NCBI GenBank assembly: GCA_030745885.1
Contig: JASLNR010000052.1
Coordinates: forward strand, 1 to 14,081
Length of the DNA: 14,081 nucleotides
Direction: 5' to 3'
Source: Candidatus Thalassarchaeaceae archaeon
Lineage (GTDB): Archaea; Thermoplasmatota; Poseidoniia; Poseidoniales; Thalassarchaeaceae
Shown here: positions 1 to 7,451 of the stretch, piece after piece
Position numbering within the stretch: the first letter of the stretch is position 1
Layout: each line of letters opens with the position of its first letter
Position numbers and translations under genes: made by a program
Notes under the pieces: generated by a model
Told to the model about the DNA's origin: nothing
What the model saw: the letters and a program-made list of their open reading frames with translations, nothing else
Database searches by the model: none

Positions 1-735
1 GACCGAATCCACCAAATTTTCTGCGAGGCCCGATTCGATGGCTGCCTTCCTGAACGATTTCCACTTGGATTTGGATCCAATTGCGCCAATCCTAGGCCTT
101 TCCGATTCACCGCGCTTTTCGAGAAGGCCAATTAGCATCTCTTGATCGATAGCCCAGTCATGCCCAAGTAGAAGCACGTCCGAGAATCTGACTAGCGTTT
201 GCTCGCCCTCTGAATGCAGAAACTCGGCGACGGAAGAAGCATGCAATTCGCTTGCCGTGGGAAAACGCTCCCCTGTGGCGTATTCGGGCCTGACATCGAA
301 CACACTGTGGGACCAATCTAGAGCATCGCTTACGGTGGCTATGGAGCGGCAGACATGGCCGCCTCCTACGATCAGAATGTGCGGCATCGGTTCAATGACC
401 TCCATAGCGACGGTAACGCGACCGCCGCAAAGGCTGTCCAGCGCTCTCACTTCTTTTCCCTTCCCGTCCTTGTAGAGGACAAATGTCTGTATTTTGCCCC
501 CCATTTTGCGCGAATGCCCCTCGAACCCGTTTAGCAGATTGTTGAGGGCGCCCTCGACCTCTAGCTCCAGACCCGCCCCCCCCACAGTGCCGAACTTTGC
601 ACCGCCAGACGTCATAGCCAGCCTGGATCCCGGCTTTCCCGGTACGCTGCCCCTTGCCTCAATCACCGAGGCTATGGCAACACGCTCACCCTCATCGAGC
701 CTATCCAGCATCCATGTTAGGACAGCACGGGTCAC
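1..735 (-). CDS. xdhC: XdhC/CoxI-family protein, partial (C-terminal end outside window)
   Basis: The visible 245 residues contain both halves of an XdhC/CoxI protein. The N-terminal domain (about residues 15-110) has the ERVAIASVIEARGSVPGKPG and GTVGGAGLE segments and ends in CGGRVTVAMEVI. A Rossmann-like XdhC_C domain follows, with a dinucleotide-binding loop GGGHVCRSIA (124-133), FDVRPEYA and the family signature GAIGSKSKW (218-226). In known members the protein binds sulfurated molybdenum cofactor and delivers it to xanthine dehydrogenase or CO-dehydrogenase-type hydroxylases in the cytoplasm; that role is inferred here. No in-frame ATG lies near the N-terminus, so GTG at 735 was chosen because it leaves the usual dozen or so residues before the conserved domain; only a weak AGGT precedes it. 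The reading frame is open to base 1. It follows the ZIP gene on the same strand with a gap of 46 bases. A MobA-like gene two genes upstream supports a molybdenum-enzyme context. Confidence 0.85.
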   Translation of the reverse strand, partial: MTRAVLTWMLDRLDEGERVAIASVIEARGSVPGKPGSRLAMTSGGAKFGTVGGAGLELEVEGALNNLLNGFEGHSRKMGGKIQTFVLYKDGKGKEVRALDSLCGGRVTVAMEVIEPMPHILIVGGGHVCRSIATVSDALDWSHSVFDVRPEYATGERFPTASELHASSVAEFLHSEGEQTLVRFSDVLLLGHDWAIDQEMLIGLLEKRGESERPRIGAIGSKSKWKSFRKAAIESGLAENLVDSV

Positions 736-781
736 GTACCTGAGAGGGGGATGTGTTCCTTTGTGCTTGCGCAGAGAGGAA

Positions 782-1600
782 TCAACCGAAAGCGACGTCG
801 AGCACCATCATTACAGCGAACCCGAGCATTACTCCCATCGTGGCGATGTCGCCATTCCCTCCTCTGTGGGATTCCGGGACCAGCTCTTCTACCACCACGA
901 AGATCATCGCGCCTGCAGCGAAGGAGAGGGCATAGGGAAGAATTGGTGTTGCGGCTATTACCAGTGCAGCTCCCAAGACGGCGGCTACAGGCTCAACGGT
1001 AGCGGATAACTGCCCCCACAGGAAGCAGGACCTCCTGGAGAGCCCCTCACGCCTGAGAGGCAGCGAGACTGCAGCTCCTTCTGGGAAGTTTTGGATGCCT
1101 ATGCCTATTGCCAGAGCCACTGCGGCACCCACGGTCGCACCCTCGTATCCAGAAGCAGCCGCACCGAAGGCGACACCGATGGCGAGCCCCTCTGGAATGT
1201 TGTGCAGAGTAATTGCCGAAATCAAAAGCATGCTTCTGCGCCAGCTATTCTCGACACCCTCCGCCTCTTCGGGAGGGGCTCCAGGGTGAAGGTGAGGCAG
1301 GAACATGTCAATCAGCCTCATGCAGATGCCTCCCATCAGGAAACCGACAAGCGCTGGGAACCAGACCGGCAGGTTCCCGCCCTCTGACATTTCCAGAGCA
1401 GGGGATAGCAGCGACCAGAAACTGGCCGCAATCATCACTCCTGCTGCGAAGCCTAGCATCGCATCTAGGACCTTCCTATCCAGTTCTTTGAAGAAGATCA
1501 CGAGAGCTGCGCCTGCCGCGGTTAGTAACCAGGTGAATAGGCCTGCGATTAGGGCTTGTTGGATTGGATCGAAACCCTCGATGAAGCCAATGATGTCCAT
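782..1600 (-). CDS. ZIP-family metal cation transporter (ZupT/GufA-like)
   Basis: This is a 272-residue polytopic membrane protein with about eight hydrophobic segments. It carries the two ZIP metal-site signatures: HNIPEG at 133-138 in the fourth helix and QNFPEG at 170-175 in the fifth. SATVEP follows at 199-204 with Glu203. In characterised ZIP proteins these His, Asn, Glu and Gln side chains form the transport site for zinc, iron or other divalent metals moving into the cytoplasm. The loop near residues 103-115 (HLHPGAPPEEAE) between the third and fourth helices holds the His/acidic residues often found at that place. Length and topology fit the GufA/ZupT branch. The ATG at 1600 puts the first membrane segment near residue 14. 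A TATA-like box about 36 bases upstream suggests it has its own promoter. The substrate metal cannot be read from the sequence. Confidence 0.92.
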   Translation of the reverse strand: MDIIGFIEGFDPIQQALIAGLFTWLLTAAGAALVIFFKELDRKVLDAMLGFAAGVMIAASFWSLLSPALEMSEGGNLPVWFPALVGFLMGGICMRLIDMFLPHLHPGAPPEEAEGVENSWRRSMLLISAITLHNIPEGLAIGVAFGAAASGYEGATVGAAVALAIGIGIQNFPEGAAVSLPLRREGLSRRSCFLWGQLSATVEPVAAVLGAALVIAATPILPYALSFAAGAMIFVVVEELVPESHRGGNGDIATMGVMLGFAVMMVLDVAFG

Positions 1601-1632
1601 ATTATGCCCCCCCGGGAAGCCAACGACAGAAG

Positions 1633-1640
1633 AATATTAT
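1633..1640 (-). promoter_or_regulatory. Candidate TATA box for the ZIP transporter gene
   Basis: On the minus strand the 57-base gap before the ZIP gene contains ATAATATT, an A/T-only 8-mer in otherwise mixed sequence. Its centre lies about 36 bases from the ATG at 1600. With the usual archaeal spacing of about 26 bases between TATA centre and transcription start, the leader would be about 10 bases. No Shine-Dalgarno sequence is visible, which fits a short-leader transcript. The call rests only on composition and spacing. Confidence 0.35.
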
Positions 1641-1657
1641 GCGTATCAAACCATCAT

Positions 1658-2242
1658 TCACAGTTCGGTCAGGGAATCTGATAGTTCTATCAGATCGATC
1701 GGAGAGTCAACGTTCAGGTGCAAGAGTGGGTCATTGACTTCGAATCTTTCTGGTTCCACCAAATTGCGCAATGGGACATTGGGAGGGGAATCCCGAATCC
1801 TTCCAATGTCATCCGCTGAAATAATCAGGGGGTGACCTCCCCTCCCGTCCTTCTCCGGGCAACTGGTCTGCTTGGAAGAGATGAGCGATCTTAGGGTGGA
1901 GTCCGAGAAGCCTGGGCGGTCAACGGGGACTACCAGGAGCATGTAGCCAGTGCCCATCCCCGCATCGAGTTCGGCGATGCCGATTTGTAGGGTACCGGTC
2001 CTGCCGGTATCCGGGCTAGGATTGACAAGCACCTTGCTGGATGGGGCCGCTTTCGCAATCTCCCCCTCTATGTCCGATCTGGTAACGATTACCGGTGATA
2101 TCCCATACGCCGCCAGTCTGCGTACCGTCAAACCCACCAGGGTCTCCTGTCCGATCTTGACCAGTGCCTTTTCTCGCCCCATACGCTTGCTCGATCCCGC
2201 GGCCAAGACGACGCACCCGACTTGTGATCCGACCACGGTCAT
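1658..2242 (-). CDS. MobA/MocA-like molybdopterin nucleotidyltransferase
   Basis: This 194-residue protein opens with the nucleotidyltransferase signature LAAGSSKRMGREK (13-25), in which the glycine-rich loop and following Arg/Lys bind the NTP phosphates. A later LLVVPVDRPGFS segment corresponds to the metal-binding Asp region of the family, where DMP is more usual. Length fits MobA (GTP to Mo-bis-MGD) and MocA (CTP to MCD) proteins, which attach a nucleotide to molybdopterin in the cytoplasm. An XdhC homologue two genes downstream makes MocA-like cytidylyltransferase the better guess, since MCD is the cofactor form used by many hydroxylases. GTP or CTP specificity cannot be settled by eye, and other small-molecule NTP transferases share this fold. 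The ATG at 2242 lies 18 bases after the CaCA stop, so the two genes are probably co-transcribed. Confidence 0.82.
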   Translation of the reverse strand: MTVVGSQVGCVVLAAGSSKRMGREKALVKIGQETLVGLTVRRLAAYGISPVIVTRSDIEGEIAKAAPSSKVLVNPSPDTGRTGTLQIGIAELDAGMGTGYMLLVVPVDRPGFSDSTLRSLISSKQTSCPEKDGRGGHPLIISADDIGRIRDSPPNVPLRNLVEPERFEVNDPLLHLNVDSPIDLIELSDSLTEL

Positions 2243-2260
2243 ACGGTGGAGTCACTCGTA

Positions 2261-3217
2261 TTAGAGGTATAGAATGATGATGTAAGCCAAGTAGCCGAAG
2301 ATCATCGTCGAACCGATGCCTTTGCCCATTTTCCGTTCTCCCAATAGCATGCCAGCAATGATTCCGGAGGTTGCCAGGACTACCCATACGTCCCTCTCGG
2401 CGAAGGAGCTGGAGATTCCCAAACCTCCGCCGACGATAGCCGCGGCGCCGAGGATACCCAGGATGTTGATTACATTCGATCCCAGGACATTGCCTATCGC
2501 CACCCCACCTTGTCCTCGCAGACCTGCTACTAGGGTCACTGCCAGCTCGGGAAGGGAGGTGCCAAGGGCGACCATCGATAGTCCAATCACCGCTTCGGAG
2601 ATTCCGTAGCTCTCAGCGATTCCAGTGGCACCTTTGACGAGAAATTCAGCTCCCATCCAGATCATCCAACCTCCAGCTATGCAAGACGGCACGGCCAGAT
2701 CCAAGCGATCAGGAAGCCAAGAGTGACCGACCTCAACCTCCTCGCCTGTTCTGGTTGCATCGATGTATGCGTAACAGTAGTACCCTGCTAGAGCGACGAT
2801 CATGCCGAAACCAACCATCTGCGAGGCCCCCCCAATCAACACAATGGCCAGTAGAACCAGAGTCGCGGCCATTACCGCAACTGCGTCCCTCTTGATTCCC
2901 TCATCCGGGTCGGAGCACACCCCGAGGACGGCAGCGGTTCCCAGGACTAACATCACGTTGGCTACATTTGAGCCAATTACGCCGCCCACAGCAATCTCAG
3001 GCGAACTCTGTCTGACAGCCTCAAGCGCGACTGCAAGCTCGGGCAGCGACGTGCCAATGGCGACTATAGTAAAACCAATCAGAAGAGGGGGAACCTGGAG
3101 TCTGCCTGAAATTCTAATTGCCCCTTGCACGAGCCCCTCGCCCCCACCCATCAGAAAGACGAAACCAATCAGAACGTATACAGCATCCACATCGCATTCC
3201 GGAGAAGAGACGCACAT
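2261..3217 (-). CDS. CaCA-family Na+/Ca2+ exchanger (YrbG-like)
   Basis: This 318-residue integral membrane protein has the inverted-repeat architecture of the Ca2+/cation antiporter superfamily. The alpha-1 repeat has GTSLPEL (55-61) and GSNVANV (82-88). The alpha-2 repeat has GTSLPEL (219-225) and GSNVINI (246-252). In solved archaeal NCX proteins the Glu and Asn/Ser residues of these repeats bind Na+ and Ca2+, and the exchanger expels Ca2+ using the Na+ gradient. About ten hydrophobic segments can be counted, with a short charged cytoplasmic loop near residues 155-172. The ATG at 3217 gives an N-terminal stretch with two Cys before the first helix; GTG codons a few residues downstream are alternatives, and no Shine-Dalgarno site decides between them. 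The ion specificity is inferred from the family. It lies 31 bases after the E1 gene and may share its transcript. Confidence 0.92.
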   Translation of the reverse strand: MCVSSPECDVDAVYVLIGFVFLMGGGEGLVQGAIRISGRLQVPPLLIGFTIVAIGTSLPELAVALEAVRQSSPEIAVGGVIGSNVANVMLVLGTAAVLGVCSDPDEGIKRDAVAVMAATLVLLAIVLIGGASQMVGFGMIVALAGYYCYAYIDATRTGEEVEVGHSWLPDRLDLAVPSCIAGGWMIWMGAEFLVKGATGIAESYGISEAVIGLSMVALGTSLPELAVTLVAGLRGQGGVAIGNVLGSNVINILGILGAAAIVGGGLGISSSFAERDVWVVLATSGIIAGMLLGERKMGKGIGSTMIFGYLAYIIILYL

Positions 3218-3248
3218 GACTGTTTGCTAGGTGGGATTGAGGATTTGG

Positions 3249-6128
3249 TCAAGCGCATGCTACCTCAATATGGCGCGAGACCAGTTCAACAGAAGGAATC
3301 GTGTGATCCTCCAAAGTAGGAGAGAAGGGCACCGGGGTATCTAGAGCTCCAATGACTACTGGGGGACATTCCAAGCTCCAGAATGCCTCTTCGATGATTC
3401 TGCTGCTGACCGTATGTCCAAACCCCCCTGACCACTGAGATTCTTGCAGAATAAGCAGCTTTCCCGTACGACGAACCGACTCGACGCAAGTCCGCGCGTC
3501 AAGGGGGACGAGGGTCCTGAGGTCAATGACCTCGACCTCAACACCCTTATTGGAGGCCTCTGAACAAGCCTCCAGGGCGACGTGGACCATCGCTCCCCAG
3601 GAAATAATGGTCAGATCCCGACCCCCACGCACAACCTTCGCTTCGCCGACAGAGGTCTGGCCCCCAGAGAGCCTCTGGTGTACGGATTCAGTGTCTACTA
3701 GTTGGTTGATTGACTTCCCCCACCCAGTCTTACCCCCCCTCAGACCGTACAGTCCAATGTGCTCTAGGTAGACTACAGGGTCCGGCAAGGAGTGCGACTC
3801 GATTAGCAGATCGTACGCGTCCTGAGGGGTGCTGGGAAACACGATGACGAGCCCCGGGTCATTGATGAACCACGATTCGATCATGTTGGCATGGAAGGGA
3901 CCACTGCGAGTCTTGGCCCCCAGTGGAATCCTTACGGTCATTGGTACCTCGCCACCCCATCTCCACCGAAGTTGGGCTGCGTTGTTGATTAGGGGATTCA
4001 TCGCAAGAGCCGCGAAGCCGCCAAATTGAATCTCAGTCAGGGGGCGCATCCCTCCAAGTGCGGCCCCGGTAGCGGAATGGATGATTATCGCCTCGGACAG
4101 AGGCATGTCCAGCAGTTTGCCTTGGTGCCCCTTGGCCTTGAGCGGGAGATTCATACCAAAGGCTCCAGCAACCTCCATGTCCTCCCCCATGAATATGGCC
4201 TGTTTGGGATATTTCTCGGCTATTGCCACCATTCCGTTCTGGATGGCCCGGCTGTACGTCCAGGAGTTTGAGGCCTCCGAGAACTTTAGAGCGAGCTCAC
4301 CCGGGGCAAGGGGGGATTCTACACGCCCTCCCTTATCCTGCATCCTCCCTAGTTGCTGAGCATGGCTGGGAGCATCGTGCAAAGAGGTGACGCCCTTGGT
4401 CACCGAATGTCCCGTGGGCCAAGCCATCTTCTCTAGATCGGCCCTCGCGGCCTCCACCAGCGATTCCTCCTCGGCCGCCATTTCCACTAGAGCCCCTTCG
4501 CTCGCACCCAAGTGGATTAGGAGTTCCCTGTGATTGGGAATTGGATCCTTGTCTGCCCAGTAGGAGAGTAACCCACGGTCAACGTAGCCAGGTGGATTGC
4601 CGCTTGCAGCACCAAGATAGAGGTCATCGTGATGGTGCGCGTGACCACAGCCCCGCATGGTCTCGACATGAATCAGGGTAGCCCCACCGCCGGTCGTGGC
4701 AAATTCACGAGCCACGGCCGTCGAGGAGTAGAAATTGGCCGGATCCGAGCCGTCGATTGTCCATGATGGAATCCCCATCGCATGTCCCTTATCGCCGAAG
4801 GTCTCCGCCCCAGATTGACTCACGACGAATGTATCCAGTGCAATCTGGTTATTCTGTATCATGAAGCAGATGGGAAGGCCGCGGGCTCCAGCGAAGTTCA
4901 TCGCCTCCCAGAACTCCCCGCTGCTACTGCACCCCTCCCCGACGGGAGCAAGGTGGAATCGGTCTATCCCCAGATGCTTGGCAGCCAGAGCCACGCCCGT
5001 GGTCGTGGCGCTGGCTATAGGTAGTGGAGCAGTTGGCGGAAGGACCCCCTTCTCCCAGTTACCTATGTGCAGATCTCTGCCACCACTTCCCGAATGTCCG
5101 CCGTCCATGTAGGAGGCGGACTTCCCCATCTGAGCGACGAGTATCTCGGAGGGAGTCTGGCCCATTGCTAGCGCGAGACCGACATCGCGGATCATCGGTG
5201 CCACGATATCGGCACTGCGGCGTTCTTCGGGGGGCATATCGACAGCTCTCCTGAGAGAAGAGGCGCATGCGACTATGCCCTCCTGCCACGTGGATTGGAA
5301 ACCCTTTCCACCGAAACTACCTCCATCCGGCGTTGGCAAGCCGTTTCCGAAGAGGTCCTTCAGCTGCTCGTCGACCAACCTTGTCCGCATCATCCATCGC
5401 TGCCATTCCATTCGTTGCTCAAGCGTAATCGAGGCGTAGTGCGCAATTCTCCTCAAGCATAGCGAGACGTCCAGCAGAAACCGCGCAGCACGTCGGTCTA
5501 GGTAAATCCTCCCAGACCTCATGGGAATGATTTCAGTCTTCTCAAGAGTCGCCAGTTGCGGTCCCAGCAAGCGCTCTGCCAGATGCTCCCCGATTCTTTC
5601 CAGCAGGCTGTCCGAGAACTCGTGGAATTCCACTCCATCGAAGGTGGCCCGCACTCCCTCCCCATCCCAGCAGTCCGCGATGACATTCAGGTGTCCGTCG
5701 TGACGTTCAGCGATGAAAGTAAGCAACTGCGCTCTCACTTCTTTGGATTTCAAGGGCCTTGGAAACGAGAGTGCCTCCTTGGCCCTCCAACCAGCACCCC
5801 AAATGACAGGCAAATCTGCTTGCGTTACCGCCTCAAGCAATTTGTCCGCCCCTTCGTCAAAGCGCTCCGCTCGACCCCCCCTTCCTTCGTCCCTGCGCCC
5901 TACTTCCTCTTCCAGCTCATTCAAGCTGATTGCAGCCCCCCTCTCCCAAATATCGACAGTTCGCAAACGCCCCTGACCGGAATTGGAACGATCAAGCGTT
6001 ACTCTGATCCTATCGCCGCAGCTTCCGCACCTCCGGTCGAGATGATTGACTCCCGCGTTCCTCGTCTTCCATACCTGATGCTTGGAGCAGGAGGGGCACT
6101 TCCAGATGCCTCGACGTGCATAACTCAT
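3249..6128 (-). CDS. Fused E1 alpha/beta 2-oxoacid dehydrogenase with N-terminal zinc ribbon
   Basis: This 959-residue protein is a thiamine-diphosphate-dependent E1 with both subunits in one chain. A CPSC...CGSC zinc ribbon (Cys 11, 14, 34, 37) comes first. About 200 residues that I do not recognise follow. The E1-alpha domain runs from about 236 and carries the TPP motif from GEG (397-399) to NN (426-427). The E1-beta pyrimidine-binding domain starts near 622 with GED (648-650), PLSEA and GAALGG. A transketolase-C domain spans about 825-955. In the family it decarboxylates a 2-oxoacid and passes the acyl group to an E2 lipoyl domain; whether the substrate is pyruvate, a branched-chain 2-oxoacid or acetoin is not visible. 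No E2 or E3 gene is present here. The ATG at 6128 was chosen over one at 6224 because the intervening codons are A/T-rich and non-coding in composition, and because 6128 lies about 26 bases from the predicted transcription start. Confidence 0.92.
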   Translation of the reverse strand: MSYARRGIWKCPSCSKHQVWKTRNAGVNHLDRRCGSCGDRIRVTLDRSNSGQGRLRTVDIWERGAAISLNELEEEVGRRDEGRGGRAERFDEGADKLLEAVTQADLPVIWGAGWRAKEALSFPRPLKSKEVRAQLLTFIAERHDGHLNVIADCWDGEGVRATFDGVEFHEFSDSLLERIGEHLAERLLGPQLATLEKTEIIPMRSGRIYLDRRAARFLLDVSLCLRRIAHYASITLEQRMEWQRWMMRTRLVDEQLKDLFGNGLPTPDGGSFGGKGFQSTWQEGIVACASSLRRAVDMPPEERRSADIVAPMIRDVGLALAMGQTPSEILVAQMGKSASYMDGGHSGSGGRDLHIGNWEKGVLPPTAPLPIASATTTGVALAAKHLGIDRFHLAPVGEGCSSSGEFWEAMNFAGARGLPICFMIQNNQIALDTFVVSQSGAETFGDKGHAMGIPSWTIDGSDPANFYSSTAVAREFATTGGGATLIHVETMRGCGHAHHHDDLYLGAASGNPPGYVDRGLLSYWADKDPIPNHRELLIHLGASEGALVEMAAEEESLVEAARADLEKMAWPTGHSVTKGVTSLHDAPSHAQQLGRMQDKGGRVESPLAPGELALKFSEASNSWTYSRAIQNGMVAIAEKYPKQAIFMGEDMEVAGAFGMNLPLKAKGHQGKLLDMPLSEAIIIHSATGAALGGMRPLTEIQFGGFAALAMNPLINNAAQLRWRWGGEVPMTVRIPLGAKTRSGPFHANMIESWFINDPGLVIVFPSTPQDAYDLLIESHSLPDPVVYLEHIGLYGLRGGKTGWGKSINQLVDTESVHQRLSGGQTSVGEAKVVRGGRDLTIISWGAMVHVALEACSEASNKGVEVEVIDLRTLVPLDARTCVESVRRTGKLLILQESQWSGGFGHTVSSRIIEEAFWSLECPPVVIGALDTPVPFSPTLEDHTIPSVELVSRHIEVACA

Positions 6129-6176
6129 ATCGGATCGATGAAGTAATAGTACAACAATTAATCGGTTGTTTAAGAC

Positions 6177-6184
6177 TAAATAAA
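6177..6184 (-). promoter_or_regulatory. Candidate TATA box for the E1 fusion gene
   Basis: TTTATTTA on the minus strand has its centre about 52 bases from the ATG at 6128. With standard archaeal spacing, transcription would begin near 6154 and leave a leader of about 26 bases. The site lies inside the A/T-rich island, where several similar words compete, including GTATAAATTAT near 6240-6251, so the choice is made on distance to the start codon. It also argues against the longer reading that starts at 6224, since the box would then sit inside the gene. Confidence 0.4.
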
Positions 6185-6281
6185 CCACATCTATACAATA
6201 ATATTGCACGTCAGTAGTCGACATGTCACAATAATGGGCATAATTTATACAAATTTACCACAAATAAATACTGTATTATTG

Positions 6282-6287
6282 AAAAAA
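6282..6287 (-). terminator. Oligo-T terminator candidate after the MoeB-rhodanese gene
   Basis: Ten bases past the stop codon of the MoeB-like gene the minus strand reads TTTTTT inside a longer A/T-rich run. Archaeal RNA polymerase commonly terminates at such U-rich tracts without a hairpin, and none is visible here. The gap to the next gene (168 bases) also fits the end of a transcription unit. Confidence 0.4.
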
Positions 6288-6296
6288 TTACCACAA

Positions 6297-7400
6297 TTAG
6301 TATTTTATGAAACTAGAATCTACGGTTTCTGACCACGCATGGATGCCCCCACTGAGGTTGTAGATACTATTGTCCAGTCGCCCATACTCGGAGAGAAATC
6401 GGGCTACTGCAGCGGATCTGCTTCCAACTCTGCAGTAGATTACCACATCCCTGTCCCTTGGAATCTCATCGATCCTCCCGAGAACCTGGGAATGTTGGAT
6501 TCGCAGGTCGGTTCCAGCTATCGAGACAATATCCTCCTCTTCTGCCCTGCGGACGTCTAGGAGAAAAGGCGCCCAACCGTTCTCAAGGCGACTTACGTAG
6601 TCCTTTGGGCTAATTTCCGAGAACATTGCTCCTTTTGACTTCTCGAGAGACGAAACTCGCACCCTATCTGGGTTGGCAGAGAAAGAAAGGGTGCGCATTT
6701 CCATAGTTAATGCGTCTATGGTGAGGAGCTTGCCACAGAGCGACCCACCAATGCCTAGAATAGCCTTTATCGCCTCTGTCGCCTGTATCGTCCCCACGAG
6801 CCCGGGAAGCACCCCAAGCACTCCTGCCTCTGCGCAGTTAGGGGCAAACTCAAGCGGGGGTGGTTCGGGAAATAGGTCGCGGTAATTAGGCCCACCATCA
6901 AGATTGAACATCGAAACCTGTCCATCGAACCTGTGGATGCTACCGAACACCCATGGTTTGCCTAACACCTCGCAAGCGTCTCCTATCAAATAGCGAGAAT
7001 CGAAGTTGTCAGTACCGTCCAGTACCACATCGTATCTCTTGATGATGTCGAGGGCGTTGCCATGGTCCAGCCTCTGCTCGATTGCCTCCACAAGGACGTC
7101 GGGATTGAGGTCCGAGACTCTCCTTGCCGCGGAAGACGCCTTGGAGTCGCCAATGGTGGAAGTGCTATGGATGATCTGCCTCTGTAGATTCGACACACTG
7201 ACCACGTCGAGATCAACAATCCCAATCTTGCCCACTCCGGCTGCTGCGAGATAAAGCAATGCTGGGGAGCCAAGGCCTCCCGCACCGACAACGAGAACGG
7301 ATGCCCCCAGTAGACGAGATTGCCCCTCTTCGCCTACGTCTGGAAGGACTAGATGTCGAGCGTAGCGCTCCCTCTGGGCCCCATCAAGTCCGTCAGACAC
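6297..7400 (-). CDS. moeB: MoeB/ThiF-family E1-like adenylyltransferase fused to a rhodanese domain
   Basis: This 367-residue protein has two parts. Residues 1-255 form an E1-like adenylating domain: RYARHLVLPDVG at the start, ATP loop GAGGLGSP (39-46), NLQRQ (71-75), DGTDNFDSR (128-136) and CAEAGVLG (189-196). Residues 260-367 form a rhodanese domain with active-site loop CRVGSR (Cys323). MoeB/ThiF proteins adenylate the C-terminal Gly-Gly of MoaD or ThiS, and the rhodanese part can supply sulfur; in MOCS3/Uba4 both are combined for cofactor synthesis and tRNA thiolation. The two CxxC zinc pairs of typical MoeB are absent: the first position reads PNYRDLF (171-177), and the region near 244-250 has no Cys. 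No MoaD- or ThiS-like gene is in the window, so the partner is unknown. The start is a GTG at 7400 without a clear ribosome site, 51 bases after the preceding gene. Confidence 0.88.
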   Translation of the reverse strand: MSDGLDGAQRERYARHLVLPDVGEEGQSRLLGASVLVVGAGGLGSPALLYLAAAGVGKIGIVDLDVVSVSNLQRQIIHSTSTIGDSKASSAARRVSDLNPDVLVEAIEQRLDHGNALDIIKRYDVVLDGTDNFDSRYLIGDACEVLGKPWVFGSIHRFDGQVSMFNLDGGPNYRDLFPEPPPLEFAPNCAEAGVLGVLPGLVGTIQATEAIKAILGIGGSLCGKLLTIDALTMEMRTLSFSANPDRVRVSSLEKSKGAMFSEISPKDYVSRLENGWAPFLLDVRRAEEEDIVSIAGTDLRIQHSQVLGRIDEIPRDRDVVIYCRVGSRSAAVARFLSEYGRLDNSIYNLSGGIHAWSETVDSSFIKY

Positions 7401-7451
7401 GGTCTACCGAGGGTGCGTTCTGTCCAAGTGTGCTTCGGTCAGGCTGACTCT

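Larger units (their letters stand above)
6129..6296. other. A/T-rich intergenic island with repeated 9-mer
   Basis: This 168-base gap is strongly A/T-rich while its flanks are G+C-rich. Both neighbours read on the minus strand, so it should hold the terminator of the MoeB-like gene and the promoter of the E1 gene. On the minus strand a T6 run (plus-strand A6 at 6282-6287) lies just after the MoeB-like stop and fits an archaeal oligo-T terminator. The plus-strand word TTACCACAA occurs twice, at 6255-6263 and 6288-6296, 33 bases apart. ACAATAAT also occurs twice, near 6195 and 6231. Other TATA-like words, such as ATAATTTATAC near 6240, are present. The island holds no convincing gene. Confidence 0.6.

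Noticed and set aside
494..1009. A 171-codon open frame on the plus strand opposite the XdhC and ZIP genes.
   Set aside because: It is rich in Ser, Pro and Arg as expected for an antisense frame of G+C-rich genes, shows no domain, and covers two well-supported minus-strand genes.
5556..6146. A 196-codon plus-strand open frame opposite the E1 N-terminus.
   Set aside because: No recognisable motif, low-complexity composition, and it lies opposite the E1 frame, whose zinc ribbon supports coding on the minus strand.
6129..6224. N-terminal extension of the E1 protein starting at an ATG at 6224 (32 extra residues).
   Set aside because: The codons fall in the A/T-rich intergenic island, contain the best-placed TATA candidate, and add a hydrophobic stretch before a cytoplasmic zinc ribbon that makes little sense.
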